NCBI GenBank assembly: GCA_003833135.1
Contig: QZLH01000430.1
Span: forward strand, 1-33,771
Origin: Oehlia diaphana
Lineage: Eukaryota; Glomeromycota; Glomeromycetes; Glomerales; Glomeraceae
DNA: 33,771 nt
Direction of reading: 5' to 3'
Positions 19,226 to 28,682 of this stretch are shown one piece after another; the first letter of the stretch is position 1; each line of letters opens with the position of its first letter. Made by a program: the position numbers and the translations under genes. The notes under the pieces were generated by a model that was given only the letters and a program-made list of their open reading frames with translations, ran no database searches and was not told the DNA's origin.

Positions 19226-20932
19226 TAAAGTTCTTTATTTCTAATTTTTGATTGAATATTTATTTTATTAATAAAAAGTAAATAAATTTTTAATTTTTAC
19301 TTTTTCATAAAATAAACCAATTAGGTACGTATTTTCCTTTTTAATTGGGAAGCTTAAGGTTTATTTACTAATCATGGGTGGGAATAAAAAAATAATATCC
19401 TGTTTATTTATTTACATTTTTTATTTATGTTTTTGTGGCTGAAGATTGCATTAAATAACATGAAATAATACTTAATAACTTCAATGAATAAGAGATATTT
19501 TGGTATATTTTATATAAAGTCATATATGGTTAAATCGATGTTTTATAAAATTTATCCTAATCTAGAAACATCGGCTGGATTTTTTTGGAATGAACTTCAT
19601 GAACTTCAATCACCGCAGTAGTGATACAATTAATTCCATTAATTCCATGTATAACTTTGTTGCCTGTTTCGTGACACAAAAAATTTCTGTAAAAGGCAAT
19701 GGAAAGAGAACAAAAGAATATATATTTTTTTTTTTTTTGAGAACAAATACCAAATATTCTTGAATATTCAATAGAAATTCTTTAACAATTGTCTTTTTTT
19801 TTATAAATATTTTTATTCATTTTATGTTTATAATTGATTTCAAGTCAATAATTATATAAAAATAAATATAAAATTTATTTGTTATAATATAATAAATTGT
19901 TTTTTTTAATGTGAAAGAACGTAAATAATTTTAATAAATAACAGTAATACAAGTGAGTAATTTAATGACATCAAATGATCAATGCGATAGGAGTAACTTT
20001 AAAAAAAATTTTTTTTTTTTTTGTTTGTTTATTTTTTATCTTTTTTATTTTATTTTATTTTATTTTATTTTTTTTTTATTGGTAAACACGTTCTCGAATG
20101 GACGGAAAACGCCAATTCGTGATAAAAGATAAAGATAAGGTAATGTTACAATTGTTACATGATTACAGAATTATAAAAAAAAAGAAGAATCCATAAGAAA
20201 AAGTGATTTGTTTTTTTTTATTGTTTTACAATCTACTAGTAATATGATTTTTATTAGTAATATGTTCCTTATTCTTTTTTTTTCAACTAACTTTGAATAA
20301 AAAAAATAAAAATTATGCACATTATATTTGAAAATTAATATAAACCAAATTGAGTCTCAAAAAAAAAAAAAAACTTGTTTAAAAAGATATGCAATTAAAG
20401 TATTACGGATTAATAATTTTTATTTATATAGTATATATTATATCCCGGATTTGTACGGAAGGACTTATCAAAATTTTATCAATAGTTTTTTAAAAAAGGA
20501 AAGATTGTTGCAGGATTTGATATATTCATTTTTACATGCATCATGACTAATATAAATAAATGAAACTTTTTTTTTTTTTTTTTTATCAACTGAATATAAA
20601 CAAATTAGACAAAGTAATAAGCACAAAAAGAAAAAAGAAAAAAAAATTCCAATTTTTTTTTTATTTTGTCAAAATTTAGTGGTATTTTTTTTAGCGTGAA
20701 ATATTTAAGAAAAAAATAAAAATGATAGTTTTTTAAATAAATATATATTTTTTTTTTCGATATCATCTCAAAATATAAATTATATATATCTTGAAATATT
20801 TTTATTTCTTTTTCTCTTATTCAAAAATTTATTCGGAAAAACAGTTCTGTGCCATCATGAAGTACAACACATGTGATCATCTTACGTAAAATTTCGTCAG
20901 CTATATCACGTGATCGTATTACGTCTCTTAGT
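19226..20932. other. Homopolymer-rich non-coding stretch
   Basis: Long T and A runs and no convincing gene. A 31-residue open frame at 19526-19621 (MVKSMFYKIYPNLETSAGFF at its start) is noted but has no support. The open frame near 20328-20546 is Lys/Tyr/Leu-rich, with an alternative start, and is not called. Confidence 0.4.
20031..20160 (-). mobile_element. Possible minus-strand LINE tail
   Basis: On the minus strand the sequence reads TTATCTTTTATCACGAATTG, then CGAGAACGTGTTTACCAATA, then an A-rich tail of repeated AAAAT units. The other LINE in this window has CGAGAACGTTTTA and ATCTTTATCACC in its 3' region and the same AAAAT-type tail. It may be a very short 5'-truncated LINE copy. A TSD could not be identified. 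Confidence 0.3.
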
Positions 20933-20946
20933 TCAAGGTTTAAACC

Positions 20947-22084
20947 GCCTCAAATATACAGTCAAATATCAAGCCAATTGCCGTCAATTCTTCTTCAATC
21001 ACGACAAAAGATATATTTATCGCAAAAAATTGAAAAGTTTTGTCATGATTATAGTTCAAACCTTCGTACCGCAAAGAGACAACGCGCCCCGCTTGTGATC
21101 GCATCTTCCGTTCCGCTCACTCTATGATCAAAGATCCAGATCTCATGGACATGGAACACAAATTGGCTACCGCCAAAAAACATATATTTCTTTTTATTAA
21201 AATCACAAGTTATTAACAAACCGACTAAGCATTTGAGATATCACATATCCGATCAAAATTCTTGTGAGGATAATTATAAATTTATTTTACCAACTGACAA
21301 CTTCATTTAGCCTACCGGCTACATCGAAAACTTCAACTACTCCTAACACAAATACTGAGTCGCAAACTTCGGTTTCGACTTTTGATCAAATTCCTCTTCA
21401 AACACCTTCTACAACACCTTTTTTTAATCATGGATATGGTTTTGCTATACCAGATGACCTTTTACCTTTATATCTTTACGTACAGAGTACTCGCACGAAA
21501 CGTAACTTCATAATACCGGGTAGCAACAGGTGGTTTACAGAAGTTAGACGACTTACACGAGTCCACGATGCAGAAGAAGCAACCAAACAACGTCTTATTG
21601 ACGAGAGCAATCAATCAAAACTCCTCAATACATCTCTTAAGAAAATAGAACAACGCGTAAATCTTACGCATGATCTTACTAGTTTTCAAAACGTTTATAA
21701 CAAACACACGATGACGTTCTCTGAACGTCGTGACAGACTCAAAATAAATTAAAAACGGTCATTATAGACAAATTAATACAACAAAACTCGATTAATTGGA
21801 GTCAGAATACAACGAATTTAAACTCGATTACTTCTCAGTAATTGATCCCAACCAACCTCAATACCATTACAAATGAGATACCTCAGACGATACTAAAACT
21901 TTAGAAACCCATCCACATAAACGAAACGTCAACAAGAATAAAAACCTAGGCCCACACAGGTTCATACATCCAGATAAAAAACCCCGTCCTTCGACTGATT
22001 TTTTTAAACCAGATGACTCTTCAGCCGAGGGAGACGCTTTTATGTTGAGCAATAATTTTAGAGTCATACATATATTTTCTTTTT
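20947..22084 (+). pseudogene. Decayed reading frames of an unrecognised repeat protein
   Basis: From the left boundary one frame reads ASNIQSNIKPIAVNSSS, then stops. In the same frame 21055-21216 reads RKETTRPACDRIFRSAHS and MIKDPDLMDMEHKLATAKKH. After a gap, 21264-21752 is open for 162 residues: a Ser/Thr/Pro-rich stretch (TSKTSTTPNTNTESQTS), then GYGFAIPDDLLPLYLYVQST and a charged helical part (VHDAEEATKQRLIDESNQS). A frameshift near 21745 leads to LESEYNEFKLDYFSVIDPNQ, a TGA, and DTSDDTKTLETHPHKRN through KPDDSSAEGDAFMLSNNF near 22060. The order Pro/Thr-rich, coiled, basic could fit a LINE ORF1-type protein, but I do not recognise it. Stops and frameshifts make it a pseudogene. Confidence 0.6.
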
Positions 22085-22246
22085 TATCACACACGTAGTT
22101 AATACATTTCACCTTTACTACATCATTAACATTTTAAACAATTTAGAATAGTGTGAACCATTCCACTTATTACAGTATTGACAAGTGATGGCCCTCGTGC
22201 CGAAAGCAAAATACGGATCTTAATTAGAATTTTCTTTTTTAGGATT

Positions 22247-22271
22247 GTCTTTAGCCCCCTTCGGGGAAGAC
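22247..22271 (+). other. UUCG-capped hairpin in the 3' part of the retroposed element
   Basis: GTCTT pairs with AAGAC and CCC with GGG around TTCG (22260-22263), giving a cUUCGg tetraloop. It lies about 195 bp before the poly(A) tail. The LINE at 16480-17442 has the same loop in its 3' region. Confidence 0.6.
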
Positions 22272-22553
22272 TTTGTTTGGTGGTGTAGTTTCATCAGGGA
22301 AGTCGTACTCTTTTTCGAAGTGTGTGGTCCTGCCATCAGGAATTTGCTAGTGTCAGGATGAATGTTTTAGTGTGGATTTACAGTTAGTCCCCTTTGTTTT
22401 TTTATTATTACATATACTAGCTATAAATGTATTTCTGATTTCTACTCTTCTTGAATAAAAAAAAAATCAAGGTTTAAACCATATTTACTTTTATGTAATC
22501 GATATTTGCTAATATTAAATATGTACTAGTAGTCTCTTAATGGAACATCCTTG

Positions 22554-22710
22554 TTGTGCCCCAAGTTGACGATTGCCCCAAATCAACGATCGGCCTAAAT
22601 TATCGGCCCAACTTTATAATGCCTTAAGAATTTTCAAAGCATTACTTTTCACATATAGTAATAATCAATGATTATCGTCAATTTGGAGCATGTTGAGATT
22701 TGGGGCACAA
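22554..22710. mobile_element. MITE with TTGTGCCCCAA ends and 8-bp TSD
   Basis: Inverted ends TTGTGCCCCAAGTTGACGAT (left) and TTGTGCCCCAAATCTCAAC (right, read inward) are flanked by CATCCTTG (22546-22553) and CATCCTTA (22711-22718), 7 of 8 identical. An inner TTGACGAT motif is also inverted. The element is 157 bp and non-coding. The 8-bp TSD points to hAT or a related superfamily, though the TTG start is not the usual hAT terminus. Confidence 0.75.
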
Positions 22711-22718
22711 CATCCTTA

Positions 22719-23117
22719 TAATACAAAATTAATTTTTTCGGATTTTGACTTGTTAGTTCTCAATCAAGATTTTTTTCGCCAGAGTTTATAGAAAAAAATA
22801 AAAAAAAATTTTGTCATGACTAAAAATAAATATCAAATTAATAAAAAATAAAGTAAATAAACCAATTTAAGGTAGCAAATAATTTTTCAAATATGGTTTG
22901 TTCGTAAGTGTTTATGTTTCACTGAATTTAATAGTTTGTTATGAAATGGGTTCCTTGATCCCTTTGGACAAACGTCTAGAGCTGTCAAACAGGTCATGTG
23001 ATATCAGATGACTCTACGTTTCGGTGCCAGAAAAGAAAAAACAAATCAATAAAAAAGCTTAAATATTCGAAAATGAAACTTACTTGCGATTCAGGAAACA
23101 GTCTTGAAGCCAGAGTC
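22719..23117. other. AT-rich non-coding spacer
   Basis: No gene or repeat is recognised between the MITE and the hAT element. Confidence 0.4.
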
Positions 23118-23349
23118 TAGGGTGTCCAGAATGGGTTGTCGTGATGGTGCGAAAATCGTGATTATAATTTTGGCCGAAATTAACATAATTTCAGCCAGAA
23201 TTAACATTAAAATGATATATTTTTTATTCAGAATCGATTTTTTATTTATTTATTTTACAATTTTCGTCTTTACAAAAAAATCATCTAACTATTCACTAAC
23301 TTGTAAATGTTACCATTCAGATTGAAATTAAGTATTTTAATTCTTTCTT

Positions 23350-24864
23350 TTTTAAGCGTCACTCTTCTGTCTGATAATATACACGTTCAATATCTACACT
23401 AGATACTGGTAATAAATGTGATTTACCGAAATATACTTTAATACAAAAATGAAGTATTTACTGTGGATTACATTAATCTATGGAAGAATTTAAAGATTTA
23501 TATATAAAGTTAGGGATTGGAATAAAACATAGTAAAATCGATTCTCGAGAATCGATTCTCAGCAATTTTTTACATATAAGTTAACCTGACTCCAAAGTAT
23601 GTTTTCATGCCGGCCAAGTGTTGATTATTTTTGCTGAAATTAGAAACTGATTCAAAGTCAGGTTGGTCGTCTATAAGAAAAATCTTGAAAAGATTCGATT
23701 TTCGATTCCAATCCCTAATTAAAGTATCTGTCAGAAATTGAAATTCTTCAATAATTCTATAATCTCCCATATTACGATGAGCTATGATATTGGATTGAAT
23801 AAATCTTGGGTCACAGAATTATATTGCTCTAAAATAGTGGTAAAGCTGGATGATTAGTAAATACATGTTTTTCACACTTATCATAAGCTATGATGAGAAA
23901 CGTGATCTTGATGTTCACAAAAGGTTTGAAGATATCGGACAACTATTGAATCATGATTGATAGAATATTACTATCATATTAATAAATGTAATTATATGAT
24001 GATACAGTATACAGGTTTAATCTAGCATAAAAATGAAAATTATGAATTACACCACGTTTCATAGGTAATGGAGCCAAAGTAAGAGATTTAATATTGTTTC
24101 GCGAATATTTCTTTGTGAATTATATAAACAAAATTGCCTTAAAATTAGTAATCAATCTGTCAACTAATCCAAATTTTTAAATTTTTGAAAATCAATCCAA
24201 GTTTTTCCAATTAGAGTATATGTGCTAGGCAACAATTGTGTTTCATTTTTGGTAAAAAAGGTGGACATAAAGTCTGTCTTAGCTAATTTAGTTTGGTTTA
24301 ATATCAAAACTAAATAAAATATTAACAACATGACGACCACAATCATGGTCTAGTTGTTTTATCAATCGTTTAAACAAATACTTTTATTAACTATAATTCT
24401 TTTCAACTTTTGAAGTTCTATTTCATATGATAATGGAAGATATTTTTCACGAAGCTGATTTGCCCCATTAATTAAACCTCTTATAAAAATTTAAATGTAA
24501 ATAATTATATTATTGAAATAAAGTAAAGTTAGTTGAATTTAAAATACAAATTTCATAACATTTTAATAAAAATGGTTTTAATTTTTCAATCTTCTCAAAA
24601 GAAATATCTGCAAATGTGAAAGTGGCCATCGCTTCTGTATTAACTCCTTCTTTTTCATTTATTGTATTTTCAAATGATGGTATAGTTCTTTGAATGGGTG
24701 AATTGATATCAGTAGTTTTAATCTTAAGGTGTTTTGCTGTATGTCTTTTCTTTTAGTATGTTCACCTCCTGTACTGCAAATCGACACCACAATTCATTGC
24801 CTTGTACAATATAATTCTCGATAAACTCTGCACTTTATGATAAACGCACATGTGGAGCAACCAT
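23350..24864 (-). pseudogene. hAT transposase relic (CGGBP1-like type)
   Basis: Minus-strand pieces follow the order of the family. MVAPHVRLS starts at 24864. EFIENYIVQGNELWCRFC follows, a zinc-finger-like N-terminus with the WCRFC cysteines. Next is IQRTIPSFENTINEKEGVN, then MATFTFADISFEKIEKLKPF. Then come RGLINGANQLREKYLP and DHDCGRHVVNILFSFDIKPN. Then come LIGKTWIDFQKFKNLD, SLTLAPLPMKRGVIHNF, and FCDPRFIQSNIIAHRNMGDY continuing RIIEEFQFLTDTLI at about 23720. After a nested MITE the C-terminus reads SHLLPVSSVDIER, the hAT dimerisation motif. Such proteins bind transposon ends and cut and paste DNA; CGGBP1-like relatives can be domesticated. Here several frameshifts and stops and the nested insertion leave no functional frame. 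Family assignment is from these motifs, not a search. Confidence 0.75.
23511..23717. mobile_element. hAT-type MITE nested in the transposase relic
   Basis: Inverted ends TAGGGATTGGAAT (23511-23523) and ATTCCAATCCCTA (23705-23717) are flanked by diverged 8-bp copies TATAAAGT and ATTAAAGT (6 of 8 identical). Next to the left end is a perfect 22-bp palindrome (23536-23557) centred on CTCGAG. The insertion cuts the relic just after its TDTLI codons, so the last residues of the apparent minus-strand open frame here belong to the MITE. Confidence 0.75.
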
Positions 24865-25258
24865 TTTATAAAAAATAATAGAACAAAAAATGGGTAGGAT
24901 TAGAAATTTTTTTTTCGTTAAAAAAAAGATTTATTAATCGACCAATTGAAATTAATCAAGATTATCCAATTAAATTAAAATGGCGTAAAAATCGTGACTG
25001 ATAAAATTTTGTTCAACCATCCTGGACACCCTGAGCCCAAATTTATTGAATCTTCTTTTTGGTTACTAATTACTATCTTTGAAAATTAATAAATAATTAA
25101 TAATTCTTACTATGTAGCTCTATATATACAATAATTTGTTTGTAGTTCAATTATCAAGATGTACTATTAGTCTATAGTACTTATAATATCATGCTAGTTG
25201 TAAAAGCTTTATTAATAAGTAGTAAAAATTCTTTCTACACTGTTCAAATTTTATTATA

Positions 25259-25336
25259 ATGAACATCAATCTTATTAGTATAGCATTATTAATTGTATTA
25301 AAGTTATTTGAATTTGTTCAACCATTAATGTTATGA
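25259..25336 (+). CDS. Possible tiny hydrophobic peptide
   Basis: An ATG-started 25-residue frame (MNINLISIALLIVLKLFEF, then VQPLML) looks like an isolated signal peptide or membrane segment. No continuation, splice donor or second gene feature supports it. In AT-rich DNA such frames can arise by chance. Confidence 0.15.
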   Translation: MNINLISIALLIVLKLFEFVQPLML

Positions 25337-25688
25337 ATTATAATAATTTTTCTATAATTTTACTATATAATATAGTATAAAAATTTTACCAATAATTTAA
25401 AAATTCTGATATTTTATATTGTTGATTGTTCTACTATTTCTCTAGTACTAGTTAGCATTTTTATTTCTATAATATATTTTTTGTATTTTCTATATATTAA
25501 ATATAAAATACTGTAAGTTGTAGCACCTTTTAAAAATCTAGTAAAGGAGCATACTTTATATTTGTAAATAATAAGTGTATTGAAGAAAATCTTTTGTTTA
25601 TGAGTAGTTTGAAGACTAATTTATTTTTTATTACTAGTTATCATATTTCTTAATTCTTATTGACTAAAGAGTTGATACTGTATTATAA

Positions 25689-25809
25689 CCTTACAAAAAT
25701 TTTTCTGGAAAAAACTTCAACTAATGAGTCCCATTCGTGTCGATATCTCTAGTTTTTACTCCAGAAAAACTCTGCTGACATATGATCAATTTCTAAAAAA
25801 ATTTTTTAT
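25689..25809. mobile_element. Diverged copy of a CCCTATAAAAA-group MITE
   Basis: Starts CCTTACAAAAATTTTTCTGG and ends in an AAAAAAATTTTTTA run. Read in reverse it shares a TTGATCATATGTC core, a GAGTTTTTCTGG segment and AAAACTAGA with the copies at 26136 and 30022. The terminal GGG is lost on the right and no TSD is visible. Confidence 0.5.
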
Positions 25810-26135
25810 TAATTGTTTTTGTGAAAATCAGATGTTTATTTGAAGTATTCAAAATTTATTAATGATGAAAGGATTCTGGCGTGAAAAAATATTCTGTATA
25901 GTAAGTTCTTTTAATGCACCAGCTTTAAATAAATTTAGTTAATCCTGAGATAGTATCTAATTCACAATCCCATATTGCTACTACTATTCTCCCTTCATTT
26001 TTCTAATTATTAATGTTGTTGTTACCCATTTCATAAAGTAAAATCTAACAAATTTTTTTAAGAGTAGATTTACCCTGAACAAGTAATAAATTCACTTAAT
26101 ATAGAATATAGACCATTGCAAGGAATTTACTATTA

Positions 26136-26233
26136 CCCCATGAAAAAAACTCTGTAAAAAACTCTCATTTTTCTAGTTTTCATTCCAAAAAAACTCTGAC
26201 AATTGATCATATTTTGAAAAATTTTTTATAGGG
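26136..26233. mobile_element. 98-bp MITE of the CCCTATAAAAA group, TSD TTA
   Basis: The ends are CCCCATGAAAAAAACTC (left) and, read inward from the right, CCCTATAAAAAATTTTTC. A perfect TTA duplication flanks it (26133-26135, 26234-26236). The interior shares CTAGTTTTCATTCC and TGATCATATTTTGA-like blocks with the copies at 25689 and 30022. Confidence 0.65.
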
Positions 26234-26352
26234 TTAAGCTATGATTAATTATTAATTAGATAAAGTATATTTTTATTCAGGAGCCTCACATTCATCAATT
26301 GGCATCAATGTTCAAATGATGTATAAATAATCTTGTAATACTACTGAATGAT

Positions 26353-26830
26353 GGGGAGTCAGGAGTGACAAAAAGGGAGAAGTTATTTAATAAAATAAAA
26401 AAATATTATTGTTACCTGCCTATATAAAATGCAGGAATCACATAATTATTAATGTTATTATCTAACATAATAATTTGTTAACTTCTATTATTACTTGTAT
26501 ATTTGACTAATAGAAGTTGAAAGTTTTTATAAACTCGGAAAACTTCGTATTCTTCTAACTCAAATTCAGTTTCATCATTATTCCTTATTCTTTTTTTGTA
26601 ATAAAATATTTTAAAATAATTATAAAAAAAAATGGAACCACATAAATATTAATATTAATATTATCAAAAAAAATGTAGATTCAATTTTCAATTTTTAAAT
26701 TACAGGATTCGGGAGTGACAAAAAAGGAGAAGTTAAATTATGTCATTTTAAAATAATTATAAAAAAAATATTATTGTTACCTGCCTATATAAAATGCAGG
26801 AACCACATAAATATTAAAGTTAAATTATGA
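26353..26830. repeat. Diverged local duplication
   Basis: An identical 37-bp stretch containing TGTTACCTGCCTATATAAAA and then TGCAGG lies near 26401-26437 and 26766-26802. Similar sequence surrounds both, including GGAGTGACAAAAARGGAGAA 30-60 bp upstream. A third partial copy (GGAACCACATAAATATTAA) lies near 26633. The unit contains an inverted CCTGC/GCAGG pair. It is non-coding and looks like an old tandem duplication. Confidence 0.65.
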
Positions 26831-28035
26831 CTTCCTCAGTATATTCCAAATGGCAGGACTGCAGAATGCTGCTAGTTGGTTCTGCTGTACCCATTTGTTT
26901 TTTAGTCATTAGTTTATAAATAATTTATATGAAAAGAAACTAAGTGACTTTTCAAAGAGGTTATTTTAAAAATATAGAAAAATTAATAATAATAATATAA
27001 ATAATTAATAATAAAATTTTCTTAATGTGATATAAATAATAAAACTATTTTAAAATATATAAAATAGTTATAAAACTTTTTCCTGAAGAAATTATTAAGC
27101 TATATTTCATCAAATTGTGATGCTAAAATAACTTCTATAAATATATGTTATATTAAATTATTTAGACGTAAGAAATGTCCAGTTTTCTTATGTCAAGTTG
27201 ATTTTTTAATTGAGGAACTCTTTGAAATTTTTTTGTCATATTCAAAATCTCTATTAGTTAAATAAACAATTCGATTTTGTAATTATAAAAAGTCAATTTT
27301 TTTAATAATGAATAAAAATTAAAAAGATTATGTTGCATTAATTAATTAATATTTTAAAATTTTATAAGTAAAGTTTATACTTTATCTCGTATATATTGAA
27401 AAAAAATAACAATAAATTAATTATAATATGATTAAATTATATAAAGAGAATTTGCTTGATATAATCATTGAATGTTAAATTATTTCAGAAGCTTATTCCC
27501 TTAATAATCTTATAAATCTTATATAATGATATGAATTTTTCATTTGAATCCTCCAAGGAAAAGAGTGAAAATGCTTGGGCTATTTCATTAACTTCACTTT
27601 GTTCATCGCTGAAGTAGCCATTATTATTATTATATTATGTAAATTTGAAATTCTCATAAATATAAAAATATTCTGAATAAATAATTCTATTTTATAATAA
27701 ACTAATAATAATATTATTATATTAATCCAAAAATGAATAAACTTCCTCAGCCCATTTCAAAATGGCAAACTGTGAAATCGCCAATACAACATTTAAGTTA
27801 ATGAGTAAAGGGATTCAAATTATTGAGAGTTTGTGAAGTTTTTCTAAAATCATATAAGAATTATTACTTAATCATAAAATTTTTTTATAAAAATTTATAT
27901 TTATATAAAAATTATACAAAATTTGTAACAAAAACATAATAATTACCATAATTATTTTTAAATTTAATTACATAATTAACTTTGAACTTAATTAAGCATA
28001 ATTATTTTTGTGCTTAAGTATAATTACTTGTTAAA

Positions 28036-28170
28036 ATGACTGGTGAAATTTCCCTTAAAATTATACAATTTCTCAGTCCATATTTATCTGGTAATGCCAA
28101 AAGGATTGTCTGGGTAATCTTTATTACAATATTTATCATAATTCTTTCAATATATTTCGAATCTTTATAG
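28036..28170 (+). CDS. Putative 44-residue membrane peptide
   Basis: An intact frame from ATG at 28036 to TAG at 28168-28170. The N-terminal half is polar and helical (MTGEISLKIIQFLSPYLSG), followed by NAKRI and one strongly hydrophobic segment (VWVIFITIFIIILSIYF) ending in ESL. AAA precedes the ATG, a favourable context. Single-pass topology with a basic cytoplasmic flank (AKR) is plausible. No family is recognised. It lies between the two diverged repeat copies and faces the minus-strand small membrane frame at 28467-28682. Confidence 0.35.
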   Translation: MTGEISLKIIQFLSPYLSGNAKRIVWVIFITIFIIILSIYFESL

Positions 28171-28466
28171 TACGCTCTTCATATGCATTTTGAGATTTTA
28201 TAGTATGCTCTTCAAATGCTTATAGAAATTCTTTCAAAGAATACTTAATTTCTTGTTCTAGAGGATGTGGAGATGCAATTTGTTGCACAATACACCATGA
28301 GTAAGTATAAAATAACTTATATTACTTGTATTAATGATTAATGGGAGTTGAAAAACATAATTTATAAACTATTCTGTATTGATGGCACATTATATGACTG
28401 TGAAACTTCTGTTAAATTATAATCTCCTTAGTCTATTTTCAAAATGGAAGAATGCTGGTTATCTGG

Positions 28467-28682
28467 CTAGTTTGTCCTGCTGATACTATTATTTAGATTT
28501 GTCAGGGTTATCATCGGTTTACCCTGTGTTGATTCTAAAAATTCATCTTTGATTTCCAATCGTGTTTGACCGTCCTTTAGATTCAAAGAGTAATTGAAGA
28601 ACATTAAAAGTTCAACACAGTTTACAATCACAAGGAGTACTAAAATAGCGAACATAAGTTTACAGTAGTTTAATTGATTCAT
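28467..28682 (-). CDS. Putative 71-residue membrane or secreted protein
   Basis: An intact minus-strand frame with a hydrophobic segment at residues 9-30 (LMFAILVLLVIVNCVELLMF), then a polar tail (LKDGQTRLEIKDEFLESTQG) ending SISRTN. The mixed codon use in the tail is unlike the homopolymer-driven frames nearby. The first segment could be a signal anchor. The last codons run into the dispersed CTTCCTCAG-type repeat near 28422-28490, which could mean a chance extension. No family is recognised. Confidence 0.35.
   Translation of the reverse strand: MNQLNYCKLMFAILVLLVIVNCVELLMFFNYSLNLKDGQTRLEIKDEFLESTQGKPMITLTNLNNSISRTN

Larger units (their letters stand above)
20933..22480 (+). mobile_element. 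Poly(A)-tailed retroposed element with 14-bp TSD
   Basis: A perfect 14-bp repeat, TCAAGGTTTAAACC, at 20933-20946 and 22467-22480 flanks a 1,520-bp insert (20947-22466) that ends in an A run after CTTCTTGAAT. The insert is less AT-rich than its surroundings. It carries decayed reading frames over its first 1.15 kb and then a 3' non-coding part with a UUCG hairpin. It is either a 5'-truncated LINE of another family or a retroposed transcript. Because the left boundary lies at 20946, open frames that cross it are artefacts. Confidence 0.82.
23118..25033 (-). mobile_element. Degenerate hAT transposon, about 1.9 kb
   Basis: The left end reads TAGGGTGTCCAGAATGGG. The right end, read inward, is CAGGGTGTCCAGGATGG. 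They are inverted relative to each other and of hAT type. Between them, on the minus strand, lies a full-length but dead hAT-like transposase relic. Near each end a GCGTAAAAATCGTGA-like motif occurs in the same orientation (23151 and 24982). A clear 8-bp TSD could not be found, so the insertion is old or the ends have eroded. Confidence 0.7.
25034..26135. other. AT-rich non-coding stretch
   Basis: Mostly unassigned. It contains the MITE copy at 25689-25809 and a 25-residue hydrophobic open frame at 25259-25336. Confidence 0.4.

Noticed and set aside
20873..21127. Plus-strand open frames of 84 and 62 residues
   Set aside because: Both cross the left boundary of the retroposed element at 20946/20947 and so join unrelated sequences.
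23570..23770. 66-residue minus-strand gene
   Set aside because: Its first part is the hAT relic and its second part is MITE sequence; the frame is a chance fusion.
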